Assembly: GCA_958296125.1 (NCBI GenBank) | Contig: OY282444.1 | Location: 930,001 to 994,000 of the forward strand | Reading direction: 5' to 3' | DNA length: 64,000 nucleotides | From: an uncultured Poribacteria bacterium | GTDB lineage: Bacteria; Poribacteria; WGA-4E; PCPOR2b | Part shown: piece after piece, positions 27,916 to 36,964 of the stretch | Numbering within the stretch: position 1 is the first letter of the stretch | How the letters are laid out: every line of letters starts with the position of its first letter | Notes under the pieces: generated by a model | What the model saw: the letters and a program-made list of their open reading frames with translations, nothing else | The model's database searches: none | Told to the model about the DNA's origin: nothing | Program-made: the position numbers and the translations under genes

Positions 27916-29652
27916 ATGCCAAACAGTCACCGCCCCTCAATGCGAGGGAAACGTTATCTTGTCTCATCACTTCACTATCTCGCAACGATGGCGGGGGTTC
28001 GCATCCTCGAAAGTGGAGGCAACGCCGCCGATGCCGGCGTTGCAACCGGCATCTGTATCAACGTTCTGCAGCCCGGGTCCGCCCACTTTGGAGGCGTTGC
28101 GCCGATTATTTACTGTCCAGCGTCAGGTGAACCCGTTGAAACAGTTAGCGGACTCGGACGGTGGCCCAAAGCTGCGACGATGGACTACTTCCACGAACAT
28201 CACAACGGCGATCTGCCTGCTGGGATTCTGCGTACGGTCATGCCCGCAGCCCCCGATGGGTGGCTGACAGCACTTGCGCGATTCGGCACAATGACGTTTG
28301 AACAGGTCCTCCAACCCGCCTTAGACCTCGTCGAAAACGGGAGACCTGTGGATGACCAGTTTTACGGACTTGTGAGTGGGGATGGCATCAGAAATTGCCC
28401 CTCAACCGCCGCGGTGTACAACCCCGGTGGACAGGTGCCACAAATTGGGGAGATCTTCGTCCAAAAAGACCTTGCGGAAACCTTCAAGCGGATGATCGAA
28501 GCCGAGCGTAAAGCTAGCGGTGATCGACACGCCGGCATCCGTGCGGCACGCGACCTAATCTATAAGGGTGAAATTGCCCACGAAATCGCCGATTTCTATC
28601 GGGCGGAAGGCGGTCTGCTGACCTACGAGGATCTGGCATCGTTTTCGGTGCGCGTCGAGCCACCGGAGCATATCACCTACAAAGGCTATGACGTTTACAC
28701 TTGTGGGCCTTGGTGTCAAGGCCCCACGCTAAACATGGCGTTGAAAATCCTCGAAGGGTTCGATCTAAAGGGTATTGGACACAACACCGCGAACTATCTT
28801 CATACCGTCCTTGAATCCCTCAAACTCGCTTTTGCAGACCGGCACGCGTACTTCGGCGACCCCGATTTTGTGCAGGTGCCGATGGCAGGATTGCTGGACG
28901 GAAGATATGCCGCCGAAAGGCGAGCAGCCATTGATTCACAGCGCGCTGCTCCCAATATGCCGGCTCCCGGCAATCCGTGGCGATTCCATCCCGAACCCCG
29001 TCGCGAAAATGGTCCGTTCCCAACCTTGAACCCGGATCGTCCCCAACCAGAATATACATCGGAATGGGAGACAGATACCAGTTATCTCTGCGTGGTTGAT
29101 GAAGCGGGAAACGCCTTTTCAGCGACACCGTCAGACGGGGTTGGCAGCACGCCAGTCGTTCCGGGCTTGGGCTTCCCAATCTCGTCGCGTGGGACACAGA
29201 CTTGGCTCGATCCAGAGCATCCCTGTTGCCTGCAGCCCTGGAAGCGTCCACGACTTACGCCGAACCCCGCGCTCGCTCTCAAAGATGGAAAGCCGTTCAT
29301 GCCCTTTGGCTGCCCCGGCGGCGATGCACAGATTCAGGGAATGCTACAGGTCTTTCTCAATATCGTTGAATTTGGGATGGAGCCACAGGAGGCTATCGAG
29401 GCACCTCGCGCTGTCACACACAGTTTTCCCAACTCCTTCTGGCCTCACGGCATTCAGCCCGGAGAAGCAACAGTTGAAGCGCGTGTCGATGCGGGGGTAC
29501 GAGAGGCTTTAAGAGAGCGAGGACATATTGTCCACGATAATCAAGACTGGGGATCGGTCAGTTGTGTATGCGCTATCACGGTTGACCCCGATACCGGTGT
29601 CCGTACCGGTGGGGCGGATCCAAGGTCAACGTCGTATGCGATCGGATGGTAG
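27916..29652 (+). CDS. Gamma-glutamyltransferase family protein (Ntn hydrolase)
   Basis: A 578-residue homologue of gamma-glutamyltranspeptidase, an N-terminal nucleophile hydrolase that self-cleaves into two subunits and transfers or hydrolyses gamma-glutamyl groups. The large-subunit landmark ESGGNAADAGVATGICINVLQPGSAH is represented around residues 32-57. The processing site is Thr388 in WETDTSYLCVVDEAGN, the expected N-terminal nucleophile of the small subunit. The C-terminal region has RLTPNPALALKDGKP and GCPGGDAQIQGMLQV. There is no signal peptide, unlike the periplasmic enzyme of E. coli. The ATG at 27916 is favoured by GAGAGGAG about eight bases upstream; the frame is open further upstream to 27820. 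Confidence 0.88.
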   Translation: MPNSHRPSMRGKRYLVSSLHYLATMAGVRILESGGNAADAGVATGICINVLQPGSAHFGGVAPIIYCPASGEPVETVSGLGRWPKAATMDYFHEHHNGDLPAGILRTVMPAAPDGWLTALARFGTMTFEQVLQPALDLVENGRPVDDQFYGLVSGDGIRNCPSTAAVYNPGGQVPQIGEIFVQKDLAETFKRMIEAERKASGDRHAGIRAARDLIYKGEIAHEIADFYRAEGGLLTYEDLASFSVRVEPPEHITYKGYDVYTCGPWCQGPTLNMALKILEGFDLKGIGHNTANYLHTVLESLKLAFADRHAYFGDPDFVQVPMAGLLDGRYAAERRAAIDSQRAAPNMPAPGNPWRFHPEPRRENGPFPTLNPDRPQPEYTSEWETDTSYLCVVDEAGNAFSATPSDGVGSTPVVPGLGFPISSRGTQTWLDPEHPCCLQPWKRPRLTPNPALALKDGKPFMPFGCPGGDAQIQGMLQVFLNIVEFGMEPQEAIEAPRAVTHSFPNSFWPHGIQPGEATVEARVDAGVREALRERGHIVHDNQDWGSVSCVCAITVDPDTGVRTGGADPRSTSYAIGW

Positions 29653-29717
29653 GAAAGGATGTGCTCGTTCCCGCCGCTCGATCTGGAAAAACGGAGTAGC
29701 AGTTGTAGGAGTTCAGA

Positions 29718-31196
29718 ATGTCAAACACCTCAAACCGAAAACAGGCTATCGTCATCGGCGGCGGTATCGCCGGACTGACGACATGCTACCGCTTGGTCAC
29801 TAAATCAGCCGAGCGCGGCATCCCCCTCAATGTGAAACTGCTCGAAGCGGGAGACCGCGTCGGGGGCGCGATCTGCACGTCAAAACAGGACGGCTATGTC
29901 ATCGAACACGGTCCCGATGTTTTCCTCTCCACAAAGCCGTGGGCAAAGGCCTTGTCCGAAGAGTTGGGCATCGCCGACCAGTTTCTCGGTACAAATCCGA
30001 TGGAGCGACGCAGCTTCGTCCTGCACAAAGGCAGGTTGCATCCCGTCCCTGATGGCTTCTACCTAATGGCACCCGCTTCTTTCTTGCCCTTCGTGAAGAC
30101 ACCAATCTTCAGTTGGCACGGAAAACTGCGGATGGCGTTAGATTGGGTCATACCCCGTCGACGAAAGGATACCGATGAATCGCTGGAAAGTTTCATCACA
30201 CGACGGTTGGGCAAGGAAGCGTTCACGCGGATAGCACAACCGATGATAGGTGGCATTTATACGGCAGACGGAAAGGACCTGAGCCTCAAAGCTACGATGC
30301 CCCAATTTCTTGGGATGGAAAAGCAGCATCGCAGCATCATCAAAGCCTTAGTAGCACGGAAGAAAGAATCCCAAGGTGGGGCTAGCGGTACAAGTGGCCC
30401 CCGCTACAGTATGTTCCTCTCTTTCAAATCTGGGATGCAAACCCTGACCGATACCCTTGCCGAGCGTTTGCCCGACGATTGCATACAACTTGGAACGAAA
30501 GTCAGTCGTCTGGATTACCGAAGCCAAGTTGAGGCGCAGCCGAAATCCCGATCCATCGGGGAGGAAAAATGGCACGTTCACCTAGCGAATGGAGAGCAGA
30601 TGGAGGGCGATCTGGTCTGCGTTGCGCTCCCTGCATACCGTGCAGCGGGCTTGGTCGAAACGGTCGCTCCAAGCCTGTCGGGATCCCTCGCCTCTATCCC
30701 CTATGCCTCCTCCGCCATTGTGAACCTCGCTTTCCGCCGATCCGATATTGAACACCCCCTCAACGGGATGGGCTTTGTTGTGCCTGCCATTGAGGAACGC
30801 TCGATTATCGGATGCACATTCAGCAGCGTTAAATTTGCGGGCCGTGCGCCAGAGGATTATGCCCTGTTACGCGCTTATGTGGGGGGGACAGGCAGCAGGG
30901 GAGAGATGTATTTCCAACGCCCCGAATCGGAGATAGTCGAATCAGTTCTCAGAGAACTACACGGATTGCTTGGTCTTAAAGGGGATCCGCAGTTGGCTCT
31001 CGTGTACAAACACCCAAATGCAATGGCGCAATACCATCTAGGGCATCTGGATCTAGTGGCAGAAATCGAAGCACAGGCGAGAAAACTGCCCGGATTTGCA
31101 CTCGCCGGAAACGCTTATCGTGGAATCGGCATCCCCGATTGCATCAATAGCGGGGAGCAGGCGGCATCTCTGCTGCTTGAACAAGGCTTAAAATGA
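29718..31196 (+). CDS. hemY: Oxygen-dependent protoporphyrinogen/coproporphyrinogen oxidase (HemY/CgoX type)
   Basis: A 492-residue FAD enzyme of late haem synthesis, oxidising protoporphyrinogen IX or coproporphyrinogen III. The dinucleotide-binding motif is VIGGGIAGLTTCYRL (12-26), followed by EAGDRVGGAICT and the substrate-side EHGPDVFLSTKPW. The C-terminal FAD motif is GFALAGNAYRGIGIPDCINSGEQAA. AGGAG lies six bases before the ATG. Its last codons overlap the next gene by four bases (ATGA), so synthesis of this enzyme is translationally coupled to a five-haem cytochrome, an informative pairing of haem supply with a haem-rich product. Confidence 0.92.
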   Translation: MSNTSNRKQAIVIGGGIAGLTTCYRLVTKSAERGIPLNVKLLEAGDRVGGAICTSKQDGYVIEHGPDVFLSTKPWAKALSEELGIADQFLGTNPMERRSFVLHKGRLHPVPDGFYLMAPASFLPFVKTPIFSWHGKLRMALDWVIPRRRKDTDESLESFITRRLGKEAFTRIAQPMIGGIYTADGKDLSLKATMPQFLGMEKQHRSIIKALVARKKESQGGASGTSGPRYSMFLSFKSGMQTLTDTLAERLPDDCIQLGTKVSRLDYRSQVEAQPKSRSIGEEKWHVHLANGEQMEGDLVCVALPAYRAAGLVETVAPSLSGSLASIPYASSAIVNLAFRRSDIEHPLNGMGFVVPAIEERSIIGCTFSSVKFAGRAPEDYALLRAYVGGTGSRGEMYFQRPESEIVESVLRELHGLLGLKGDPQLALVYKHPNAMAQYHLGHLDLVAEIEAQARKLPGFALAGNAYRGIGIPDCINSGEQAASLLLEQGLK

Positions 31197-32224
31197 CATC
31201 GGCTTTAATTATACGAATAGCACTGATCTGTCTGCCCCTCCCACTCATAATGTTCTGTGCACCCCAATTCATCGGGGCTGACGAAATGGGAGACGAATCA
31301 ATCTTCGAGCCTAGCTATCTTAGCTACGCTGACATCTATCGAGATTTTACACAGAAAAAAATGTGCAAGAGATGTCACCCCGCAATCTGGCGTGAATGGG
31401 AGAGATCGATGCACGCTAAGGCGTGGGAGGATCCAATCTACCAAGAAGCCGCAAGTCAGGTCGAAGATCGGGAAAAGAGATGTGATCCGTGCCATGCCCC
31501 CGAACCGATTCTCATCACCGGTATCGGCAAAATGCCGAAGCTGCGAGCTGCGGATCGGAAGTATGGTGTCTCTTGTATTGTATGCCATATCGACGCACAC
31601 GGCGCGATGCACGGACCACACAAAAGTGCCAATCCAATGTATCACGCGAACGTGACTTCCGAGGCTCACGCCAAGCCAACTGAGCTTTGCGCTACTTGCC
31701 ACGGTCAACCAAGCGTGCCCGAACACAATCAGGTTGCCAGCTTCAGAAATAGTCCCGCAGCAGAAAAGGGACTGAACTGTGCTTCCTGCCACATGCCCGC
31801 TGTCAAACGGCAGCTAAGTGTTCATACTTACGAGACTGTCACGGTCCGGCGGCATACGTGGATGGGCAGTCGTAGTGTTAGCAAACTCAAAAGTGCCGCA
31901 AACCTAAAAATTGTGCGTGCGGAGGACAAAGCAACCATTCGCTTGACCAATAAGGCGGGACATCTCCTTCCGGGTGAAGCCTTGCGGGCGATTATCCTCG
32001 ACGTGAAAATCTACGATGCCAACGGAACAGTGAATCGCCATGAGCAAGTTTTCATCTCTGCCGCATCGGAAAAACCCGAAACCAACCGAATATCACCCGG
32101 TGAAACGCGAGAGTTTATGTATACTCTCAGCGATACAGAAAAGGTTGAAGCAAAGCTGCGTTATCGTCTGATACCGACGACACCAGAAACCGAGTGGATC
32201 ACAATGGCGGAGGCAAGTCAATAG
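31193..32224 (+). CDS. Exported five-haem c-type cytochrome (cytochrome c554-like)
   Basis: A 343-residue protein with an N-terminal signal peptide (hydrophobic residues 3-25). Five CxxCH haem-binding motifs are present: CKRCH (58-62), CDPCH (97-101), CIVCH (128-132), CATCH (166-170) and CASCH (196-200). Additional histidines between them (SMHAKAW, MHGPHKSANPMYHANV) can serve as distal ligands. Arrangement and spacing resemble the cytochrome c554 family. The C-terminal 130 residues are haem-free and beta-rich. It probably works in periplasmic electron transfer, but partner and direction are unknown. The start overlaps hemY by four bases. Confidence 0.9.
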   Translation: MTSALIIRIALICLPLPLIMFCAPQFIGADEMGDESIFEPSYLSYADIYRDFTQKKMCKRCHPAIWREWERSMHAKAWEDPIYQEAASQVEDREKRCDPCHAPEPILITGIGKMPKLRAADRKYGVSCIVCHIDAHGAMHGPHKSANPMYHANVTSEAHAKPTELCATCHGQPSVPEHNQVASFRNSPAAEKGLNCASCHMPAVKRQLSVHTYETVTVRRHTWMGSRSVSKLKSAANLKIVRAEDKATIRLTNKAGHLLPGEALRAIILDVKIYDANGTVNRHEQVFISAASEKPETNRISPGETREFMYTLSDTEKVEAKLRYRLIPTTPETEWITMAEASQ

Positions 32225-32285
32225 CCCTGTCCTCGCTGCATGTGACCCACCCCTACCAACAATTCACAGGAGGTAAACTGACAGG

Positions 32286-32417
32286 ATGAAACTTTCAAAT
32301 CGTTCCGTTCAACGCAGGAGTTCATGGAAGCGTGTTATATGGTATCTTATTTTGCTAGCTGTAATTTTGATCTTGATCTGGCAGATGCCCGCAATCGTCC
32401 GTCGGCTGCCCATCTAA
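32286..32417 (+). CDS. 43-residue single-pass membrane protein
   Basis: A small gene with a strong Shine-Dalgarno (AGGAGGT at 32269-32275, ten bases before ATG). The peptide starts MKLSNRSVQRRSSWKR, very basic, followed by one transmembrane helix (WYLILLAVILILIW) and a short RRLPI tail. The positive-inside rule places the N-terminus in the cytoplasm. It lies 61 bases after the multihaem cytochrome on the same strand and could be a small subunit or anchor of that electron-transfer module. No family is recognised. Confidence 0.55.
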   Translation: MKLSNRSVQRRSSWKRVIWYLILLAVILILIWQMPAIVRRLPI

Positions 32418-32513
32418 CTTTTATCGCCGATTCACCAGCTAAACGCGGATTCAAATCTGCGCCATCTGTGAAATTCACCCAATCCACCATCTCACTAATA
32501 AGGATATCTCACT

Positions 32514-33959
32514 ATGTCAAAACCAAAGAATAGATTAACGTTTTCAATGTTCATCACCCTCTGTAGTGTCATCGCTTTAATCTTCGGACAAACCGCCTCC
32601 GCCCAAGATAAACTCGTTATTATATCTCCACACTGGGAAGGGATCGAAACAGAGTTCGATACCGCGTTTAAGGCATGGTACGCCAAGGAAACAGGACACC
32701 AAGTCACTGTAGATTGGCTGGATCAGGGCGGATCTTCTTCCGACTTCCGCTTCATTGAATCAGAGTTCAAGCGGCTGCCCGAAGGCATCGGGATAGATCT
32801 CTTTTTCGGCGGTGGGACGGACAATTACCTCAAGCTCGCTGATAAGGGCTTGCTCGCTCCCTACAAACTATCAGAAACCCAACTGGCACGAATCCCGAAA
32901 GAGATTTTTGGCATCCCCGTTTACGACCCAGAATACCGCTGGTACGGCGCGGCGTTGTCAACTTTTGGAATTATGTATAACGAGGAGTTGCGCGCTCTTT
33001 TTAGCCTACCCGAAATCCAGAGGTGGAATGATCTGACAAACCCGAAACTCATCAACCGCGTCGGCGCAGCAGACCCCCGTGAAAGCGGGAGTGCACACAT
33101 GATGTATGAACTCATCTTGCAAGGCTACGGCTGGGAGAAAGGGTTCGAGTTAATTACGCAACTCGGCGCGAATGTCAGAGGGTTTTCCGCAGGGTCAAAT
33201 GCAATTCCCAGAGATGTCGTCGCGGGGCAGGTCCTCTACGGCATGGCAATTGATTTCTACGCCTACGGTCAGATCGCCGTCATCGGCGCAGACAAAATTA
33301 AATACGTTGTGCCACCTGACGCTGCTGTCGTCAGCCCTGACTCGATCGCCATCCTCAAAGGTGCGCCCAATATGGCGGTTGCCCAGAAATTCCTCGATTT
33401 TGTTCTTTCGGATGAAGCACAAAAACTCTGGGTGTTACGCGACAGCGACCCAGAGGGGCCGAAGTGGAAAGGGGGCTTGAACCGTAGCAGTGTTATCCCC
33501 TCCCTATACGATGAACTTGGAGATCGCTGTGTTGCCTCCAACCCATTTAAGATGAATCTGACCCCCATTGACTACGATGCGGAAAAAGGTGGGAAACGTT
33601 GGGACATTGTGGGCGATCTTATCGGCGCGCTTGTCATTGAGCCACACAAAGATCTGGTCAACACATGGAAAGCCATTAATAAAAGTGGAGATCCAGAGAA
33701 ACGCGCCGCTGCGATTCAGATCTTGGGTCAGGTCCCAATTACGGAAGCGGAAGCGATGAGACTCTCTCAACCGCCTGATGTTAGTCCAACACCGATAGAT
33801 AGCAATATCCCAATAACAGGAATGGCAGCAACGCAGACGCTAAAAATGGAGTTTCCTAAGAGCGATTGGGAGAAGCCAGACTTCCGAAACCAGAAACTGA
33901 AGGAATGGAGAGCATTTGCCAAAGAGAAATTCAAGAAAGCGAAGAAGATAGTGAAGTGA
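32514..33959 (+). CDS. Extracellular solute-binding protein, iron/thiamine/spermidine-binding-like (orphan)
   Basis: A 481-residue exported protein: signal peptide about residues 1-30 ending QTASAQ. The mature part resembles family 1 or FbpA-like ABC substrate-binding proteins (KLVIISPHWEGIETEFDTAF, DLFFGGGTDNYLKLADKG, GIMYNEE). The C-terminal 100 residues are charged and helical, an extension beyond usual binding proteins. No permease or ATPase gene of the same system is adjacent; the next genes are modABC, transcribed from the opposite strand and with their own binding protein. It follows the multihaem cytochrome gene and the small membrane protein on the same strand. Ligand cannot be assigned; Fe(III) or an anion are reasonable candidates. 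Confidence 0.85.
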   Translation: MSKPKNRLTFSMFITLCSVIALIFGQTASAQDKLVIISPHWEGIETEFDTAFKAWYAKETGHQVTVDWLDQGGSSSDFRFIESEFKRLPEGIGIDLFFGGGTDNYLKLADKGLLAPYKLSETQLARIPKEIFGIPVYDPEYRWYGAALSTFGIMYNEELRALFSLPEIQRWNDLTNPKLINRVGAADPRESGSAHMMYELILQGYGWEKGFELITQLGANVRGFSAGSNAIPRDVVAGQVLYGMAIDFYAYGQIAVIGADKIKYVVPPDAAVVSPDSIAILKGAPNMAVAQKFLDFVLSDEAQKLWVLRDSDPEGPKWKGGLNRSSVIPSLYDELGDRCVASNPFKMNLTPIDYDAEKGGKRWDIVGDLIGALVIEPHKDLVNTWKAINKSGDPEKRAAAIQILGQVPITEAEAMRLSQPPDVSPTPIDSNIPITGMAATQTLKMEFPKSDWEKPDFRNQKLKEWRAFAKEKFKKAKKIVK

Positions 33960-33979
33960 TAAGGTACAGTGCACACCCG

Positions 33980-34004
33980 TAGGTCGAGCATCTTGCCCGA
34001 CCTA
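33980..34004. terminator. Stem-loop between convergent genes
   Basis: TAGGTCG (33980-33986) pairs with CGACCTA (33998-34004); an inner GC/GC extends the stem past one mismatch around ATCTT. It lies 21 bases after the solute-binding protein stop and before the convergent modC end. No T-run follows, so it could be a factor-assisted terminator or an intergenic repeat element. The remaining 220 bases to modC show nothing else. Confidence 0.4.
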
Positions 34005-34225
34005 TAGCCCTAGTTCCTATGGCTCCCAATCTTATCGGGGCGAGTCGCCGGGTGTATTTTCGCTCCAGAGGAAGCGTAATGTGTATAGAAAGACAGAATT
34101 GGAGTCAACCGGTTGTCTTTATGTATTGTTGATAGCTATTGTTGGGCGGTTATGATTTTAACCTTCCGTGCGATGTTGATGATAGGAGAGGTGGTCGATA
34201 TGGTTCTGGTTGAGTTTGCTGAGTT

Positions 34226-35305
34226 CTAAGCCTCCCAAAGTAGGTTAATCGCACTCGCCTTGATGATAAAGTAACACACCGTCCCCTCCGCAAGCTCAAG
34301 CTGCTCATGGGCATCGCTCGTAACCTCCACCGACAACAGATGCCCCTCAATATCGACCGATAGCATCACACGCCCCCCTTGGACAGCGATCTGCCGGATC
34401 GTTCCGCGCAGAATATTCCGCGCACTCATCCGCAGATCTGGATCCATTGCGACGATGATATCCCGCGCCCTGATAGCGATTGGCATCGTTGCGCCGGGCT
34501 CCGCCTTCGTATACGAAACTATCAATCGCTGTTCCCCCAATGCCAATTCCGTCACGCCGCGCTTCTCCGACGCAACGACCACCGGCAAAGCGAGAATATT
34601 TTCCACGCCTGTCATCTGGGCAACAGGCAACGCCGAAGGAGAAGCTAATAGTTGATGGGGTTCTCCACGCGCCGTGATCCGCCCCTCGGAGAGCACAAAC
34701 GCTTCGTCTGCAAGTGCCATCACCTCTGAAATGGAGTGGGTCACGTAAAGGAGGGGGATGTCAAACGCCTGTTTGATGTGATAGAGGTAGGGCAGGATGC
34801 GGTTTTTCAAGCCGGCATCCAGAGACGTAAGCGGCTCGTCCATTAACAGGAAGCGCGGCGACATTCCCAAAGCGCGAGCAATGGCAACCCGCTGCTGTTG
34901 CCCACCGGAAAGTTGACTTGGATACCTGTCCAACAATTCCCCAATTTCAAGGATAGCGATAATTGCATCCGTGTCAATCCGTTTCCCACTGTCGAGGCGG
35001 CGGGGACGACCATAGGAGATGTTCTGTCGAACCTTCAGGTGCGGAAAAAGATACCCTTCCTGAAAGACATATCCGAAGTGACGTTTTTCTGGTGGCAGAC
35101 ACTTTTTCTGCTGAGAGGAATATAACGTTTGGCCGGAAAACAGGAGCTCCCCTTCGTCAGGGTGTAGGATGCCACTAACACAGTTGAGTAGCGTGCTTTT
35201 GCCGCTGCCTGACGGTCCCAGAACTGCTGTCACTTTCTCCGTAATAATCTGATCAATCTCAAGTTGAAAATTGCCAAGTCGCTTGCGAAAACTCAGTTTT
35301 AACAT
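34226..35305 (-). CDS. modC: Molybdate ABC transporter ATP-binding protein ModC
   Basis: A 359-residue ABC ATPase. Walker A is GPSGSGKST, the signature is LSGGQQQRVAIARAL, Walker B is FLLMDEP and the H-loop His is in VTHSI. The last 65 residues form a TOBE/Mop-type domain (ARNILRGTIRQI, then a VTSDAHEQL segment), typical of ModC and able to bind molybdate. It couples ATP hydrolysis to molybdate import through ModB. The gene lies 44 bases downstream of modB on the same strand, so modABC are one operon. Confidence 0.94.
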   Translation of the reverse strand: MLKLSFRKRLGNFQLEIDQIITEKVTAVLGPSGSGKSTLLNCVSGILHPDEGELLFSGQTLYSSQQKKCLPPEKRHFGYVFQEGYLFPHLKVRQNISYGRPRRLDSGKRIDTDAIIAILEIGELLDRYPSQLSGGQQQRVAIARALGMSPRFLLMDEPLTSLDAGLKNRILPYLYHIKQAFDIPLLYVTHSISEVMALADEAFVLSEGRITARGEPHQLLASPSALPVAQMTGVENILALPVVVASEKRGVTELALGEQRLIVSYTKAEPGATMPIAIRARDIIVAMDPDLRMSARNILRGTIRQIAVQGGRVMLSVDIEGHLLSVEVTSDAHEQLELAEGTVCYFIIKASAINLLWEA

Positions 35306-35349
35306 GGGCCGTAACCCCTAAAACGTAACAGTGGGTTGGGTGGGGACAC

Positions 35350-36015
35350 CTATTTCCTGATATACAGCCGTTCCGCTATCCACAGCGTAGCGAAAGCGAT
35401 TAAGGTGGATAGAAACACCAGACGGTAGGCACTCACATCTTGACCGATCTGAACGAAGTTATAGATTGCTAGAGGCAGTGTCTGTGTTTTTCTGGGGATG
35501 TTTCCCGCCACCATCATAGTCGCACCAAATTCGCCGAGACTTCTGGAAAAACTGAGGATTGCTCCTCCGATAACCCCACGATACGACAGGGGCAGCGTGA
35601 CAGTGAAAAACACCTTCAACGGCGAGGCACCCAGCGTTCTCGCAGCATTCTCTAGTTGGGGGTTCACCGCCTCCATCGCTGTGACGATGCCGCGTACTAA
35701 CAGCGGAAACGAAAGCACAGAGATCGCCAACACCACCGCTAACCACGAAAAGACAATCTCAAGGCCGAAAAACCGGTAGAGCATCCCCCCGATTGGGCCA
35801 CGCTTGCTAAAAAGAATCAAAAGGAAAAAACCGCTGACGACCGGTGGTAATACCATCGGCAACATGACAACAGTATTGAGAAGTGATTTGCCGGGGAATG
35901 ACAACTTGGCGAGGATCCAACCGATGAGAAGGCCCGGAGGCAGGATCAATAGCAGACTCAATGAGGCAGCTTTGATAGATAAAACCAGCGCACTGACTTC
36001 CGCTGCTGTTAGCAT
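35350..36015 (-). CDS. modB: Molybdate ABC transporter permease ModB
   Basis: A 221-residue inner-membrane permease with five or six hydrophobic segments. The cytoplasmic EAA-type loop reads EAVNPQLENAARTLGASPLKVFFTV, the coupling site for ModC. SFSRSLGEFGATMMVAGN is characteristic of ModB. The start ATG shares one base with the modA stop (TAATG), a translational-coupling arrangement. Confidence 0.95.
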   Translation of the reverse strand: MLTAAEVSALVLSIKAASLSLLLILPPGLLIGWILAKLSFPGKSLLNTVVMLPMVLPPVVSGFFLLILFSKRGPIGGMLYRFFGLEIVFSWLAVVLAISVLSFPLLVRGIVTAMEAVNPQLENAARTLGASPLKVFFTVTLPLSYRGVIGGAILSFSRSLGEFGATMMVAGNIPRKTQTLPLAIYNFVQIGQDVSAYRLVFLSTLIAFATLWIAERLYIRK

Positions 36016-36767
36016 TATTTCACCACAGAGAACCCATATTTTTCAAAGATTGCTGCAACTTCGGCGGTTTGTAGATACTCCAAAAACGTTTGAGCGAGAA
36101 CTTTACGCTCGGTGCCTCGGAGGACCGCTGCAGGATACACGATTGGGGTATGGCTTGAATCAGGAAATTGGTAGATAATTCTGACCTTCTTACTGAACCC
36201 TGCGTCCGTTTGATAGACAATAGCGACATCAACTTCACCAGATTCGACATACGCCAAAGTGGATCGAACATTGGCACTAGGAATCAACTTTGGCTGTATA
36301 GCACTCCAAATTCCCAAGTGCGTCAACGCCTCTCTCCCATAAATACCAGCAGGGACTGAATTCGGTTCGCCGATAGCAATCCGTCGAACCGAGTCTTGGG
36401 CAAGCATCTCCACATCAGTCATGGTAAGTAGACTGTTGACAGGTGCAACCAACACCAATCGGTTGTTCAAGATTGCCCGGCGTGTATTATCATCAATCAG
36501 TCCCTGCTGTTGTAAGGCATCAATCTGCTTGGGACTGGCAGAAATGAACACATCCGCCGGTGCACCTTTCTCGATCTGGCGTTGTAAGGTTGAAGAACTG
36601 GCGAAATTGCAATACACCCTGATATTCCGCACCTTACCAAAACGTTGGCTGACTTCTGTAAGCGCGTCTGTCAGGCTCATCGCGCCAAAGATAACCAACT
36701 CCTCGCTTGAACACCCAATAAACAGACAAGCAAAACTCAGAAAAGTAAGAAGATAGAGTTTCATCAA
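36015..36767 (-). CDS. modA: Molybdate-binding lipoprotein ModA
   Basis: A 250-residue periplasmic binding protein. The N-terminus is a lipoprotein signal, MKLYLLTFLSFACLFIGC, with the lipid-modified Cys preceding SSEE. The mature part has FGAMSLTDALTEVSQRF, NFASSSTLQRQIEKGAPADVF and GIYGREALTHLG, all typical of ModA; Ser in AMSL and SSST are expected oxyanion contacts. A lipid-anchored ModA fits a membrane-tethered high-affinity uptake system. Supplies molybdenum for molybdopterin enzymes, none of which is in the window. Near-consensus promoter at 36849-36876. Confidence 0.94.
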   Translation of the reverse strand: MMKLYLLTFLSFACLFIGCSSEELVIFGAMSLTDALTEVSQRFGKVRNIRVYCNFASSSTLQRQIEKGAPADVFISASPKQIDALQQQGLIDDNTRRAILNNRLVLVAPVNSLLTMTDVEMLAQDSVRRIAIGEPNSVPAGIYGREALTHLGIWSAIQPKLIPSANVRSTLAYVESGEVDVAIVYQTDAGFSKKVRIIYQFPDSSHTPIVYPAAVLRGTERKVLAQTFLEYLQTAEVAAIFEKYGFSVVK

Positions 36768-36848
36768 TTTTAATCAGTTCAGTATTCACCAATTAAGATT
36801 GGCAGATCTTACTAATCCACCGATCCCATGAATCCTAACTCAGAGGAC

Positions 36849-36876
36849 ATTATACACACGCCCCTTGTTCTGTCAA
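36849..36876 (-). promoter_or_regulatory. Near-consensus promoter for modABC
   Basis: On the minus strand a perfect TTGACA (36876-36871) and a perfect TATAAT (36854-36849) separated by 16 bases. This is the best sigma70-type match in the window. The leader to modA is about 75 bases. No Moco riboswitch or ModE-type palindrome was recognised in it. Confidence 0.7.
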
Positions 36877-36964
36877 GTGGTTTTGACGACGCTCCAGAAT
36901 ACTATGCAAACCCGTTTTTTATATTGCCTAATTTTTGATAATATGTTACTTTTTACGAGTCTAT

